This document shows positions 16,801 to 24,301 of a stretch of DNA of 64,000 nucleotides, piece after piece. The position numbers and the translations under genes were made by a program. Origin of the DNA: Streptomyces liliiviolaceus (lineage in GTDB: Bacteria > Actinomycetota > Actinomycetes > Streptomycetales > Streptomycetaceae); contig NZ_JAGPYQ010000001.1 of assembly GCF_018070025.1 (NCBI RefSeq), positions 2,418,001 to 2,482,000 of the forward strand, written 5' to 3'. The notes under the pieces are model-generated. The model made no database searches and was not told the origin of the DNA. It saw nothing but the letters and a program-made list of their open reading frames with translations. Numbering within the stretch: the first letter of the stretch is position 1; the number at the start of each line of letters is the position of its first letter.

Positions 16801-18480
16801 GAGGTAAACGGACCGGATGCCGCCCTCACCCGGCAGTACGACCGGGCGGGCCGCCTGATCGCCGAGACCGTCAACGGCCGGACCATGAGCCATGCCTACG
16901 ACGAACTGGGCCGCCGTATCCGCCGTACGACCCCTTCGGGCGCGGTCAGCACGTGGGAGTTCGACGCGGCGGACAATCGGATACGACTGATCGCGTCCGG
17001 TCGGCCCATCGCCTTCACGCACGACGCGTCCGGACACGAACTCAGCCGCCAGGTGGGTGAGTCCGCCAGTATGTCCGCCACTTTCGACGAACTGGGCCGC
17101 ATCACGACCCAGTCGATCTCGACGGCCGTCGCCCCGGAGATTCAGCACCGGGCCTACAGCTACCGTCCAGACGGCAATCTCGTGGGTCTCGACGACAAGC
17201 TGAACGGCAGGCGAAGCTACGAGCTGGACGCGGCTGGCCGTGTCACAGCCGTCCACGCCCGCGACTGGAGCGAGCGTTACGCCTACGACGAGGCCGGCAA
17301 CCAGTCCGCCGCCGCATGGCCGGCCTCACACCCGGGCCAGGAGTCCGTCGGCCCCCGCCACTACAGCGGCACTCGTATCGAGCAGGCGGGCAGGACCAGG
17401 TATGAGCACGACGCACTCGGCCGCGTCACACTTCGGCAGAGGACCCGTCTGTCGCGCAAGCCGGACACCTGGCACTACGAGTGGGACGCGGAGGATCAGC
17501 TCGCCGCGGTGGTGACACCCGACGGCACCCGCTGGCGTTACCACTACGACCCTCTGGGGCGCCGCACGGACAAACAGCGTCTCGCGCCCGACGGTGAAAC
17601 AGTCGTCGAGCGGATCGAATTCACTTGGGACGACAGCGCTCTCTGCGAGCAGACGACGGTGGCTCCGGATCTGCGCGATCCCGTGACCGTGACGTGGGAC
17701 TACGACGGTCTGCACCCGATTTCCCAGACCGAGCGGATGATCGCCGCCGATGCTCCTCAGCGCGAGGTGGACTCGCGTTTCTTCGCCATCGTCACCGATC
17801 TCATCGGTACGCCCACCGAACTCATCGATGAGTCGGGCGCCATCGCCTGGCGCGCCCGAGCCACGCTCTGGGGCGCCACGGCCTGGGCATCCAGTAGCAC
17901 GGCATACACCCCGCTGAGATTCCCGGGCCAGTACTACGACGCCGAAACCGGCCTGCACTACAACTACTTCCGGCATTACGACCCCGAGACCGCTCGGTAT
18001 CTCAGCTCCGATCTGCTGGGTCTGACACCCGCGCCCAACCCCACCACCTACGTCCACAACCCGCTCACCTGGGCCGACCCTCTTGGACTCGCGCCCAAAT
18101 GCCCCAAGGGGAAGGGCAAGGGGGAGGAAGGTGAGGGGCGGCAGCGGAAGACGTCACAGGAAGAGCATCACTATTTTGATTCTTTTTCCGAGGCGAGAGC
18201 CAATGCCAAGCAGCGCGCGCAGTTGGGTGATGATCAGATTCCCTTCGTGCAGGAACTCGGTCCGCACCGTGGACGGGTCACGGGGATGCAGAGTCCGGAT
18301 GGCAGCCGAGGATGGCGGATCGATTTCGATCCCAAGGATCCCGAGAAGGGGTTCCACGTAAACTGGTGGAGCAGGGAAGGGCGCAAGCGGAGCGATGATT
18401 GGAAGCTCGGTGCCAATACGGTCAGGGGCGGCACCGAGGGAGACTATCTAGCAATTCTTGAACATTTTCCGCATACCTAG
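13900..18480 (+). CDS. RHS/YD-repeat polymorphic toxin with variable C-terminal tip
   Basis: About 1526 residues. Residues 1-230: helical, Ala/Lys/Asp-rich coiled coil starting GYRPTDWHVLDLEKDPTPGDP, resembling the T7SS-linked N-terminus of Streptomyces RHS proteins. Residues ~240-290: hydrophobic segments. From ~368: CGDPVDAATGEMFLTDTDIVLPG, a DUF6531-type start of the RHS shell. Residues ~520-1330: many YD repeats (YEYTYDDRDR, YAYDEAGNQ). Residues ~1365-1400: the conserved core RYLSSDLLG...NPLTWADPLGLAP where the tip is usually cut off. Residues 1400-1526: a distinct lower-GC toxin-like tip. GTG at 13900 starts at the conserved N-terminus. Two immunity-type genes follow. Tip activity is not recognised. 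Confidence 0.88.
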   Translation: MAGYRPTDWHVLDLEKDPTPGDPVRVKSLAKSLHDFADDVQDALRLVNGMAGEDAVLTMVGKTAEVFRDEFSGVPKNLKKLKKSYDLAGDALAAYWPELERAQTLADKALAKGREAQADLSSAKSKLSSADSWVTRANKEADKYKDDPGSAGKDVEKPDEAKVRAATRDAQSAKDAHTAAQSDVTSAQSALDAAKKMAADARQMREDAAGEAKRKLDDASDAGIPNRKWYEEVGDWFVDNWDTIVAVCKVVVAVLGIIALIIGGPILGAIVLIAALVVLADTLNKYMKGQASLWDVAFAALDCIPGMKGLTTLGGLAKGLKGLRTMNGLKAGLKGMAAGVRGLGKSARGALADGAKGAYNRLKSKIKGCGDPVDAATGEMFLTDTDIVLPGVLPSAFTRRVASGYRTGWWFGPTWSSTIDQRLEVDENGIVFVTEDGMLLSYPHPETSHAPVLPEAGPRWPLVRLDAGGYRIDDPISGRTHHFAAVRERLCLLERVSDRNGNTIEFAYTADGAPSSIRHSGGYRITFTVEEGRVTALGLAGAAEDGSDLTIKRYGYTGGDLTSVTNSSGLPMRFTYDERLRITSWTDTNDSTYEYTYDDRDRCVTQGGEAGHVTNSFSYDGTDSAWPGCRITTVTSPEGAVTRFVVNDNCQVVAEVNPLGGTTRTGYDDHHHLVSMSDELGSTTRLVNNALGQATEVIYPDGAVIRYGFNDLNLPAYMALPDGTGWTQSYDEAGNCTAVTDPAGVTTRYAYTGRGHLSAITDALGHSTTVRCDPAGLPLENINPLGAATTWERDAFGRPVARVDPLGRATLFSWTVEGLPARRAAPDGTVESWTYDGEGNCTSHTDQMGRVSRFEYTHFDLLTARTDPDGARHEFGYDSSLRLTSVVNPAGLSWGYTYDAVGNLISETDFDDRTLAYTVDAAGRYTARTNALGQTVRYERDALGRVVRKDVEGRITTYAYGAADQLSEVNGPDAALTRQYDRAGRLIAETVNGRTMSHAYDELGRRIRRTTPSGAVSTWEFDAADNRIRLIASGRPIAFTHDASGHELSRQVGESASMSATFDELGRITTQSISTAVAPEIQHRAYSYRPDGNLVGLDDKLNGRRSYELDAAGRVTAVHARDWSERYAYDEAGNQSAAAWPASHPGQESVGPRHYSGTRIEQAGRTRYEHDALGRVTLRQRTRLSRKPDTWHYEWDAEDQLAAVVTPDGTRWRYHYDPLGRRTDKQRLAPDGETVVERIEFTWDDSALCEQTTVAPDLRDPVTVTWDYDGLHPISQTERMIAADAPQREVDSRFFAIVTDLIGTPTELIDESGAIAWRARATLWGATAWASSSTAYTPLRFPGQYYDAETGLHYNYFRHYDPETARYLSSDLLGLTPAPNPTTYVHNPLTWADPLGLAPKCPKGKGKGEEGEGRQRKTSQEEHHYFDSFSEARANAKQRAQLGDDQIPFVQELGPHRGRVTGMQSPDGSRGWRIDFDPKDPEKGFHVNWWSREGRKRSDDWKLGANTVRGGTEGDYLAILEHFPHT

Positions 18481-18495
18481 TCAGAGAGATTTGAT

Positions 18496-18930
18496 ATGCA
18501 CGTCGAGCAGGAGCACATTCAATCGTGGCTGGCCGGGCGCGAGCACTGGACCCTCGGGAAGGAGGTGTCCGACGGATTCAATGATTTTCTGAGCAAGTTT
18601 CCTTGGGCCACGAGCCGCGTGCTGTGGAGCGAGGTGCCGCATGCCAGCCTGTACCTGCCCGACAATGATGAGTGGGAAGATTTTCTTCTCGAATTCTCCG
18701 ACCTTCCGGCCGGGCGGCACGAGTTCGTCTTCGTCATGTACTCGTGGCGTGAGCCGGGACTCGTATGCCGGACCGTCGACGCCTTGAAGGATATTGACTA
18801 CCTGTACTCCTCTGCTCCAGGGCCCAGGTATTTTTGCGGCGCCGATGTGGTGGATGGTGTTCCGCGTCCCGTGTACGGAGACTTCGCAGAATATGATGGC
18901 GCTGACGAGGTGATCGCACATACTCGCTGA
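18496..18930 (+). CDS. Candidate immunity protein for the RHS toxin tip
   Basis: A 144-residue acidic protein starting 15 bases after the RHS stop, with GAGAG about nine bases before its ATG. No signal peptide or membrane segment, so cytoplasmic. Recognisable stretches are WSEVPHASLYLPDNDEWEDFL and HEFVFVMYSWREPG. I do not recognise the family. Position directly behind a polymorphic toxin tip, small size, acidity and locally lower GC are what is expected of the cognate immunity gene. This is inferred from context only. Confidence 0.7.
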   Translation: MHVEQEHIQSWLAGREHWTLGKEVSDGFNDFLSKFPWATSRVLWSEVPHASLYLPDNDEWEDFLLEFSDLPAGRHEFVFVMYSWREPGLVCRTVDALKDIDYLYSSAPGPRYFCGADVVDGVPRPVYGDFAEYDGADEVIAHTR

Positions 18931-18952
18931 TCCGTCGGCCTGGACAGCTCTG

Positions 18953-19324
18953 TTGGAGAACCCTGACGGAATTAACTCCATCTATCAGGGATCACCTCCA
19001 CGACTGGAGGGAGTGCACATTCATGAAGTCGGCCTGAGCAGGGAGGGTCCTTTGCTCCGAGTGCGGTTCGACCTGCCGGATTATCCGGCACACGCTCCAC
19101 GCGCATGGCAACTGCAGGGATTCAATACGGTCCAGGTCGAGTTGGGATTCGGTGGTTTGCGCGGTGTGGAGATCAGTGGTTTCTCTACGCATGTGGTGGG
19201 TGACATCGCCCTGGTGAAAGACGAGACCGTTCAAGCTTCCATTTCTTCGAACGAGACCAGCGTTCGGGCCGTCGCGGACATCGTGTACGTCACAAAAATG
19301 ACTGCCTATCTGAACGGCCGCTGA
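18953..19324 (+). CDS. Imm50 family immunity protein
   Basis: About 123 residues from TTG 18953. The pattern ENPDGINSIYQ, PPRLEGVHIHEVGLSREGPLLRVRFDLPDYP and NTVQVELGFGGLRGVEISGF matches the Imm50 family of polymorphic-toxin immunity proteins (recognised by eye). The family similarity continues upstream in frame as ADPSAWTALLENP, but no ATG or GTG exists between the stop at 18911-18913 and 18953, so either TTG is used or the start is lost or unusual. No clear ribosome binding site is seen. It neutralises a toxin in the cytoplasm by direct binding if it acts like other members. Confidence 0.72.
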   Translation: MENPDGINSIYQGSPPRLEGVHIHEVGLSREGPLLRVRFDLPDYPAHAPRAWQLQGFNTVQVELGFGGLRGVEISGFSTHVVGDIALVKDETVQASISSNETSVRAVADIVYVTKMTAYLNGR

Positions 19325-19418
19325 TGATCGAGGTCAATCGGCCAGGTTGTAGGAACTAGCGTCGACGACTCCGCCGCGGCTCCCGGGGCCGACATCTGGT
19401 TCGCCGAACCGGCAGCCC

Positions 19419-19637
19419 TTACTCCGCTCCCGTCCCGCGAGAATCCGCTTGAGCCCGGGATTCAAACGTTTTCAGGCTGCGTATCAGTTCGCCCAGGCGG
19501 GCGCGGGTGGTTATGAGGGTGGTGTCGGGTGCGTCGCTTTCCCGGAGGGCGACGGTTCCGGCGGGGGTGGCGGCGACACAGACGCAGTTCGATCCGTCGC
19601 CGCTGTACGTCGACTTCTGCCAGTCGGTGGCATGCAC
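19419..19637 (-). CDS. DUF397 domain protein
   Basis: A 72-residue protein with the whole DUF397 signature: WQKSTYSGDGSNCVCVAATPAGTVALRES and the end segment of RARLGELIRSLK. DUF397 proteins are small partners of XRE/DUF5753 regulators in Streptomyces (BldB/WhiJ-type loci), with a proposed toxin-antitoxin or signalling role. It lies 12 bases downstream of the stop of the HTH regulator gene on the same strand, so the two are co-transcribed. Confidence 0.9.
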   Translation of the reverse strand: MHATDWQKSTYSGDGSNCVCVAATPAGTVALRESDAPDTTLITTRARLGELIRSLKTFESRAQADSRGTGAE

Positions 19638-19649
19638 AGTTGGTCCCTC

Positions 19650-20504
19650 TCACGTGTCCTGGATGAGGCGGTGGATGAAATCCCGCGACTTGGCGGGACT
19701 CAGTGCGCACGACTCCATCCGGTCCAGGACGGCACGGTATTTACTCAGTTGCGCCTCGCCGTCGAGGAATTCGCAGGCACCGTGGTGTGAGTCCAACTGG
19801 ATGGTGTCGAGCTGCGGAACAGGGCCGTCGAGGTAGTCGAACGACTGCCCCGTGGTCGGGAAGCGGTCCGTGCCGAAGGGCACCACTCCGAGGGTGACAT
19901 GGGCCAGCTCGCTCATCTCGATCAGATGCTTGAGCTGGGCGCGGGCCACTGCGGGACCGCCGAAGCCCATGCGGAGCGCCGACTCGTGAATGATCGCCGC
20001 GTACGGGGGCGGGTTCTCCCGGTGCAGGATGCCCTGCCGCTTGATGCGGAACGTGAGGCGGTGCTCGACCTCGTACTGCCGCATGGGCGGGGCCACTTGT
20101 TGGAAGAGCGATCGTGCGTGGTCCGTCGTCTGCAGCAGGGCCGGAATGTGGATGATCAGCGCCACGCGCAGGCCGGTCGCGTGGTGCTCAAGCTCTGCCA
20201 GGTCGATCAGCGCGGCGGTCAGGTGCTCGCGGTATTCCTCCCACCATCCGCGGGCGCGGCGCCCGGTCATCGCGGCCAGCGCGTCGACGAGCCGGTCGTC
20301 CGAGCAGGCGTACGCGCGGGCCATGGAGCGGACCTTGTCGGCGCTGACGGGCGTACGGCCGGTCTCGATCATGCTGACGCGTGCCTGGTTGACGCCGAGC
20401 AGTCCGGCGGCACCGGTGGCGGTCAATCCGGCCCGTTCGCGAAGTTTGCGCAGCTCGGCACCGAACCTTCGCTGTCTCAGCGTCGGATTACTGGTGGGCG
20501 GCAA
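19650..20504 (-). CDS. XRE family regulator with DUF5753 (WhiJ/Scr1-like)
   Basis: A 284-residue protein. Residues about 12-68 form a Cro/XRE helix-turn-helix (FGAELRKLRERAGLT, then VNQARVSMIETGRTPVSADKV). From about 100 to 280 it matches DUF5753 (HIPALLQTTDHARSLF, LTFRIKRQGIL, IIHESALRMGFGG). Such regulators pair with a DUF397 protein and control development or antibiotic genes. Here the DUF397 gene follows and an ATP-binding anti-sigma-like gene is divergent. Two inverted repeats in the intergenic region are likely its operators. Confidence 0.92.
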   Translation of the reverse strand: MPPTSNPTLRQRRFGAELRKLRERAGLTATGAAGLLGVNQARVSMIETGRTPVSADKVRSMARAYACSDDRLVDALAAMTGRRARGWWEEYREHLTAALIDLAELEHHATGLRVALIIHIPALLQTTDHARSLFQQVAPPMRQYEVEHRLTFRIKRQGILHRENPPPYAAIIHESALRMGFGGPAVARAQLKHLIEMSELAHVTLGVVPFGTDRFPTTGQSFDYLDGPVPQLDTIQLDSHHGACEFLDGEAQLSKYRAVLDRMESCALSPAKSRDFIHRLIQDT

Positions 20505-20553
20505 AGCGCTTCCTTACCTGGCCGTGGCATGGGTCCCTCTCCCTCACACGAGT

Positions 20554-20569
20554 GAAGCATGGATGCTTC
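20554..20569. promoter_or_regulatory. Inverted repeat between divergent genes (candidate operator 1)
   Basis: GAAGCAT-GG-ATGCTTC, 7-bp perfect arms with a 2-base spacer, 50 bases upstream of the XRE gene start. Confidence 0.45.
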
Positions 20570-20579
20570 TGTATAGAAA

Positions 20580-20597
20580 GGTTAGATCCATCTAACC
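20580..20597. promoter_or_regulatory. Inverted repeat between divergent genes (candidate operator 2)
   Basis: GGTTAGAT-CC-ATCTAACC, 8-bp perfect arms with a 2-base spacer. It is unusually AT-rich for this genome and lies 11 bases from the other repeat, with the same architecture. Confidence 0.55.
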
Positions 20598-20665
20598 GCC
20601 TGCTCTACGGTTGTCCTGCATCGCCAGCGGAAGTGCACCCAACCCCTCTCTTTTCGGAGGCACCC

Positions 20666-21130
20666 ATGGTCACCGTAGCCCCGCCCGACACCTGGACGTA
20701 CGCCCTTCGGTTGCCCCATGACCCCCGTGCCGCCCGCGTCGCGCGCATGACCGTGCGGGCCGCCCTCCACGGGCACGGAATGGCCGAAACCCTCGATGTC
20801 GTCGAGCTGTTGACGTCCGAACTCGTCACCAATGCCTACCGGCACACCAGAGGGCCCGCCTCCCTGCGGCTGACCGCGCTGGGCGACGGGCGTCTGCGCG
20901 TGGGTGTGTGGGACAGCAGCCCCCACGTCCCGGCGCCCTTCGACGAGCCTCCCGGGGGCCGGGGCGCGAAGAGCGCCACGATCCGCCCGATCGCATCGAC
21001 CCCCGTCGACTCCGAGAGCGGGCGCGGGCTCTTCCTCGTACAGCAGTGCGCGACCTCGTGGGGCGGCTGGTCCCTGGGGAGCGGCCTGCTCGGACGCGGC
21101 GCCGGGAAACTGCTGTGGTTCGAGGTCTGA
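20666..21130 (+). CDS. ATP-binding anti-sigma-like protein (HATPase, SpoIIAB/RsbW type)
   Basis: A 154-residue GHKL-type kinase domain. Visible boxes: N box ELVTNAYRHT, G1-like VWDSSP, and G2 ESGRGLFLVQ. Members bind ATP and either phosphorylate anti-anti-sigma factors or bind partner regulators. ATG at 20666 is preceded by CGGAGG at a good distance. It is divergent from the XRE/DUF5753 gene; the trio HTH-DUF397-HATPase is a recurring Streptomyces locus type. There is no sigma factor next to it, so the target is not known. Confidence 0.9.
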   Translation: MVTVAPPDTWTYALRLPHDPRAARVARMTVRAALHGHGMAETLDVVELLTSELVTNAYRHTRGPASLRLTALGDGRLRVGVWDSSPHVPAPFDEPPGGRGAKSATIRPIASTPVDSESGRGLFLVQQCATSWGGWSLGSGLLGRGAGKLLWFEV

Positions 21131-21142
21131 GGGGACCCCCTG

Positions 21143-21207
21143 GCAGACCCCCTGAGCAGACCTCCTGAGTGGGCCTCCTGGGCAGACCTCCTGAGTGGAT
21201 CTCCTGT
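21143..21207 (+). repeat. 13-bp tandem repeat, five copies
   Basis: Units starting 21143, 21156, 21169, 21182 and 21195 are variants of GCAGACCTCCTGA / GTGGGCCTCCTGG; copies 2 and 4 are identical. Located between the ATP-binding protein gene and narK, non-coding. Confidence 0.7.
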
Positions 21208-21366
21208 GTCCCTCTGCGCACCCCAGGGACCCCCCTATGCGCACCCCTGTCCGGTAACCCCTGTCCGCCCCCTGTTCACACCCCCCGATCAAGCCCCCCG
21301 TGTCACCCTCGATGGCAAACCCTCACCACGCCCCCCGCCCGAGGGTGAGAGCAACGTTCCCCCGTG

Positions 21367-21392
21367 GTCACTCGCAGGTACAGAGCGGAAAC
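21367..21392 (+). promoter_or_regulatory. Possible GlnR half-sites upstream of narK
   Basis: GTCAC at 21367 and GGTAC-N6-GAAAC at 21377-21392 resemble GlnR boxes (GTnAC-N6-GAAAC). The nitrate genes downstream are expected GlnR targets. The match is partial, so confidence is low. Confidence 0.3.
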
Positions 21393-21444
21393 GAGTCGTC
21401 CCTACCTTCGGAGATACCACCCGGAGAGATCGTGGAGGCGTGAG

Positions 21445-22827
21445 ATGACAGCCCCGAGCAGCAGCATCACGACGCGCAAGGGGGGCCGCTGGATCGAGCA
21501 GTGGGACCCGGAGGACGAGACGTTCTGGAAGGAGACGGGGGAGAAGGTCGCCCACCGGAACCTCTTCTTCTCCGTACTCTCCGAGCACATCGGGTTCTCG
21601 ATCTGGACCCTCTGGTCGGTCATGGTGCTCTTCATGGGGCCCGAGTACGGGCTGACCCCCGCCGACAAGTTCTTCATCATCTCGATGGCCACGCTGGTCG
21701 GCGCCATCGTCCGGGTGCCCTACACCTTCGCCGTCGCCCGCTTCGGTGGCCGGAACTGGACCATCATCGCGGCGAGCATGCTGCTCGTCCCGACGATCGC
21801 CGCCTTCGTGGTGATGGAGCCCGGGACGTCCTTCGGCACCTTCCTCGTGTGCGCCATGCTCGCCGGGGTCGGCGGAGGCAACTTCGCCTCCTCCATGACC
21901 AACATCAACTCCTTCTTCCCGCTGCGGAAGAAGGGCTGGGCGCTCGGGCTCAACGCCGGCGGCGGCAACATCGGCGTGCCCGTCGTGCAGCTCATCGGGC
22001 TCGCCGTCATCGGGGCCAACGGCGGACCGCGGCTGCTGCTCGGGATCTACATCCCGCTCATCGTCGTCGCGGCCGTGCTCGGCGCCCTCTACATGGACAA
22101 CATCACGTCCGTGAAGAACGACACCGGCGCCGCCAAGGAGGCCGTGAAGGACCCGCACACCTGGATCATGTCCTTCCTCTACATCGGGACGTTCGGGTCG
22201 TTCATCGGCTACAGCTTCGCCTTCGGTCTGGTGCTCCAGACACAGTTCGGGCGTACGCCGCTGGAGTCGGCGTACGTCACCTTCATCGGACCGCTCCTCG
22301 GCTCGCTGATCCGGCCCGTGGGCGGCTGGCTCGCCGACAAGTACGGCGGCGCCCGCATCACCCTGTGGAACTTCGTCGGCATGGGCGCCGCGACCGCCGT
22401 CATCGTGGTCGCCTCCATGGAGGAGTCCCTCGCCCTGTTCACCACCGCGTTCATCGTGCTGTTCGTGCTGAGCGGGCTCGGCAACGGCTCCACGTACAAG
22501 ATGATCCCCGGCATCTTCCAGGCCAAGGCCGCCGCCAAGGGGCTCACCGGCGAGGAGGCCGCGTCGTACGGGCGGCGGCTCTCCGGGGCCTCGATGGGGC
22601 TCATCGGGGCCGTGGGCGCGGTCGGCGGGCTCGGTATCAACCTCGCCTTCCGGCAGTCCTTCCTCAGCGTCGGGTCCGGCACTGGGGCCTTCGTCGCCTT
22701 CCTCGCCTTCTACGGCGCCTGCTTCGCGGTCACCTGGGCCGTATACCTTCGCCGCCCCGCCGCCTCCGGGTCGACCGTCACGACCGCGTCGGAGGCGAAG
22801 ACGCAGCTCAGCTACGCCGAGGTGTAA
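21445..22827 (+). CDS. narK: Nitrate/nitrite MFS transporter (NarK family)
   Basis: A 460-residue membrane protein of the nitrate/nitrite porter group. The N-terminus WIEQWDPEDETFWKETGEKVAHRNLFFSVLSEH is characteristic of actinobacterial NarK. The two nitrate-porter signatures appear as GVGGGNFASSMTNINSFFP and GNGSTYKMIPGIF. ATG at 21445 follows GGAGG. It moves nitrate in and/or nitrite out. The next gene is the NnaR-type nitrate regulator, separated by a strong hairpin. The start is supported by the ribosome site; longer readings run into non-conserved sequence. Confidence 0.93.
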   Translation: MTAPSSSITTRKGGRWIEQWDPEDETFWKETGEKVAHRNLFFSVLSEHIGFSIWTLWSVMVLFMGPEYGLTPADKFFIISMATLVGAIVRVPYTFAVARFGGRNWTIIAASMLLVPTIAAFVVMEPGTSFGTFLVCAMLAGVGGGNFASSMTNINSFFPLRKKGWALGLNAGGGNIGVPVVQLIGLAVIGANGGPRLLLGIYIPLIVVAAVLGALYMDNITSVKNDTGAAKEAVKDPHTWIMSFLYIGTFGSFIGYSFAFGLVLQTQFGRTPLESAYVTFIGPLLGSLIRPVGGWLADKYGGARITLWNFVGMGAATAVIVVASMEESLALFTTAFIVLFVLSGLGNGSTYKMIPGIFQAKAAAKGLTGEEAASYGRRLSGASMGLIGAVGAVGGLGINLAFRQSFLSVGSGTGAFVAFLAFYGACFAVTWAVYLRRPAASGSTVTTASEAKTQLSYAEV

Positions 22828-22876
22828 CCCGGCACACGGCCCGACACGTGACGTAACACGGGCGACATCAGGCGGA

Positions 22877-22910
22877 ACCGAGCCTGTCACGCATGATTGA
22901 CAGGCTCGGT
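22877..22910 (+). terminator. Terminator after narK
   Basis: 13-bp perfect stem ACCGAGCCTGTCA / TGACAGGCTCGGT with an 8-base loop, 50 bases after the narK stop. Confidence 0.8.
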
Positions 22911-22995
22911 CGTCCGTCGTGAGGCGGGTAGGCGGGGCGCCCCAACCCAGCGGGTGACGCGGACGAACACCACTCCAGCGGGACGAGAGCCATCC

Positions 22996-24225
22996 ATGCC
23001 ATCCATGTACGAGGAATCGCAGCAACCGGAACCGCAGCAGCCGGAATCGCAGCAACCGGACCGGACACAGCAGCCACCCGGCCGGCCCGACCAGCAGGAC
23101 CACGGGCCGCTCGCGGGATTCACCGTCGGTGTCACCGCCGCCCGCCGCGCCGACGAACTCGGCGCCCTGCTCCAGCGGCGCGGAGCCGCCGTCCTGCACG
23201 CCCCCGCCCTGCGGATCGTGCCGCTCGCCGACGACAGCGAACTGCTGGCGGCGACCAAGCAGCTGCTCGACCAGGCGCCGGACATCGTCGTCGCCACCAC
23301 CGCGATCGGGTTCCGCGGCTGGGTCGAGGCCGCCGACGGCTGGGGCCTCGGGGAGCAACTGCTCGACGTGCTCCGAAGCGTCGAGCTGCTCGCCCGCGGA
23401 CCCAAGGTCAAAGGTGCGGTACGCGCCCAAGGGCTGACCGAGGAATGGTCCCCGTCCTCCGAATCCATGGCCGAAGTGCTCGACCGGCTCCTGGACGAAG
23501 GGGTCGACGGTCGTCGTATCGCGGTCCAGCTGCACGGCGAACCGCTGCCCGGTTTCGTCGAGTCGCTGCGGGCCGCGGGCGCCGAGGTCGTCGGCGTTCC
23601 CGTCTACCGGTGGATGGCCCCCGAGGACATCGGGCCCCTGGACCGGCTGCTCGACGCCACGGTCGGCCGCGGCCTGGACGCGCTGACCTTCACCAGCGCC
23701 CCGGCCGCCGCCTCCCTGCTGAACCGCGCCGACGACCGCGGGCTGCTGCCCGAACTGCTCGCCGCCCTCAACCACGACGTGCTGCCCGCCTGCGTCGGCC
23801 CGGTCACCGCGCTGCCGTTGCAGGCCAGGGGCGTCGACACGGTCCAGCCGGAACGCTTCCGGCTCGGCCCCCTCGTACAGGTGCTGTGCAAGGAACTGCC
23901 CTCCCGCGCGCGGACCCTGCCGATCGCCGGGCACCGGGTGGAGATCCGCGGGCACGCGGTGCTGGTGGACGACGCGCTGCGGCCCGTACCGCCCGCCGGG
24001 ATGTCGCTGATGCGCGCCCTGTCCCGGCGGCCCGGCTGGGTGGTGGCCCGCGCCGAACTGCTGCGGGCGCTGCCCGGCGCCGGCAAGGACGAGCACGCCG
24101 TGGAGACCGCGATGGCCCGGCTGCGCACGGCACTGGGCACTCCCAAACTCATCCAGACCGTCGTCAAGCGCGGCTACCGGCTGGCGCTGGACCCGGCCGC
24201 CGACTCCAAATACGCCGACGTCTGA
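22996..24225 (+). CDS. nnaR: NnaR-like nitrate assimilation regulator (HemD domain + OmpR-type wHTH)
   Basis: About 409 residues. After a Gln/Pro-rich, probably disordered head (residues 1-30), residues ~37-295 read as a uroporphyrinogen-III synthase (HemD) domain (GFTVGVTAARRADELGALLQRRGA, ALTFTSAPAAASLL). Residues ~310-405 form a winged-helix DNA-binding domain (LLRALPGAGKDEHAVETAMARLR...IQTVVKRGYRL). This HemD/OmpR fusion next to narK is the layout of NnaR, which acts with GlnR on nitrate/nitrite genes in S. coelicolor. It is unlikely to be the housekeeping HemD. ATG at 22996 chosen with GGGACGAGAG upstream; ATG 23005 is possible. Confidence 0.88.
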   Translation: MPSMYEESQQPEPQQPESQQPDRTQQPPGRPDQQDHGPLAGFTVGVTAARRADELGALLQRRGAAVLHAPALRIVPLADDSELLAATKQLLDQAPDIVVATTAIGFRGWVEAADGWGLGEQLLDVLRSVELLARGPKVKGAVRAQGLTEEWSPSSESMAEVLDRLLDEGVDGRRIAVQLHGEPLPGFVESLRAAGAEVVGVPVYRWMAPEDIGPLDRLLDATVGRGLDALTFTSAPAAASLLNRADDRGLLPELLAALNHDVLPACVGPVTALPLQARGVDTVQPERFRLGPLVQVLCKELPSRARTLPIAGHRVEIRGHAVLVDDALRPVPPAGMSLMRALSRRPGWVVARAELLRALPGAGKDEHAVETAMARLRTALGTPKLIQTVVKRGYRLALDPAADSKYADV

Positions 24226-24301
24226 CACGCACGCCCATCCCTGGCGAGTACGCCTGCGTCTGACACGTACCTCTACGTCTGACACGTACGCCTATCCCTG
24301 G
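24219..24301 (+). repeat. 19-bp period repeat across convergent gene ends
   Basis: CGTCTGACACG recurs at 24219, 24257 and 24276, and CCCTGG-ending units alternate with it. Spacings of 38 and 19 bases give a 19-bp period. The first unit is the last codons and stop of the nnaR-like gene, and the last overlaps the stop of the DUF1772 gene. Confidence 0.65.

Noticed and set aside
22996..24225. Housekeeping uroporphyrinogen-III synthase (hemD)
   Set aside because: The C-terminal winged helix and narK linkage favour the regulator NnaR; no other heme genes nearby.
21289..24285. About 1000-codon minus-strand frame over narK and nnaR
   Set aside because: Antisense shadow; both plus-strand genes are convincing.
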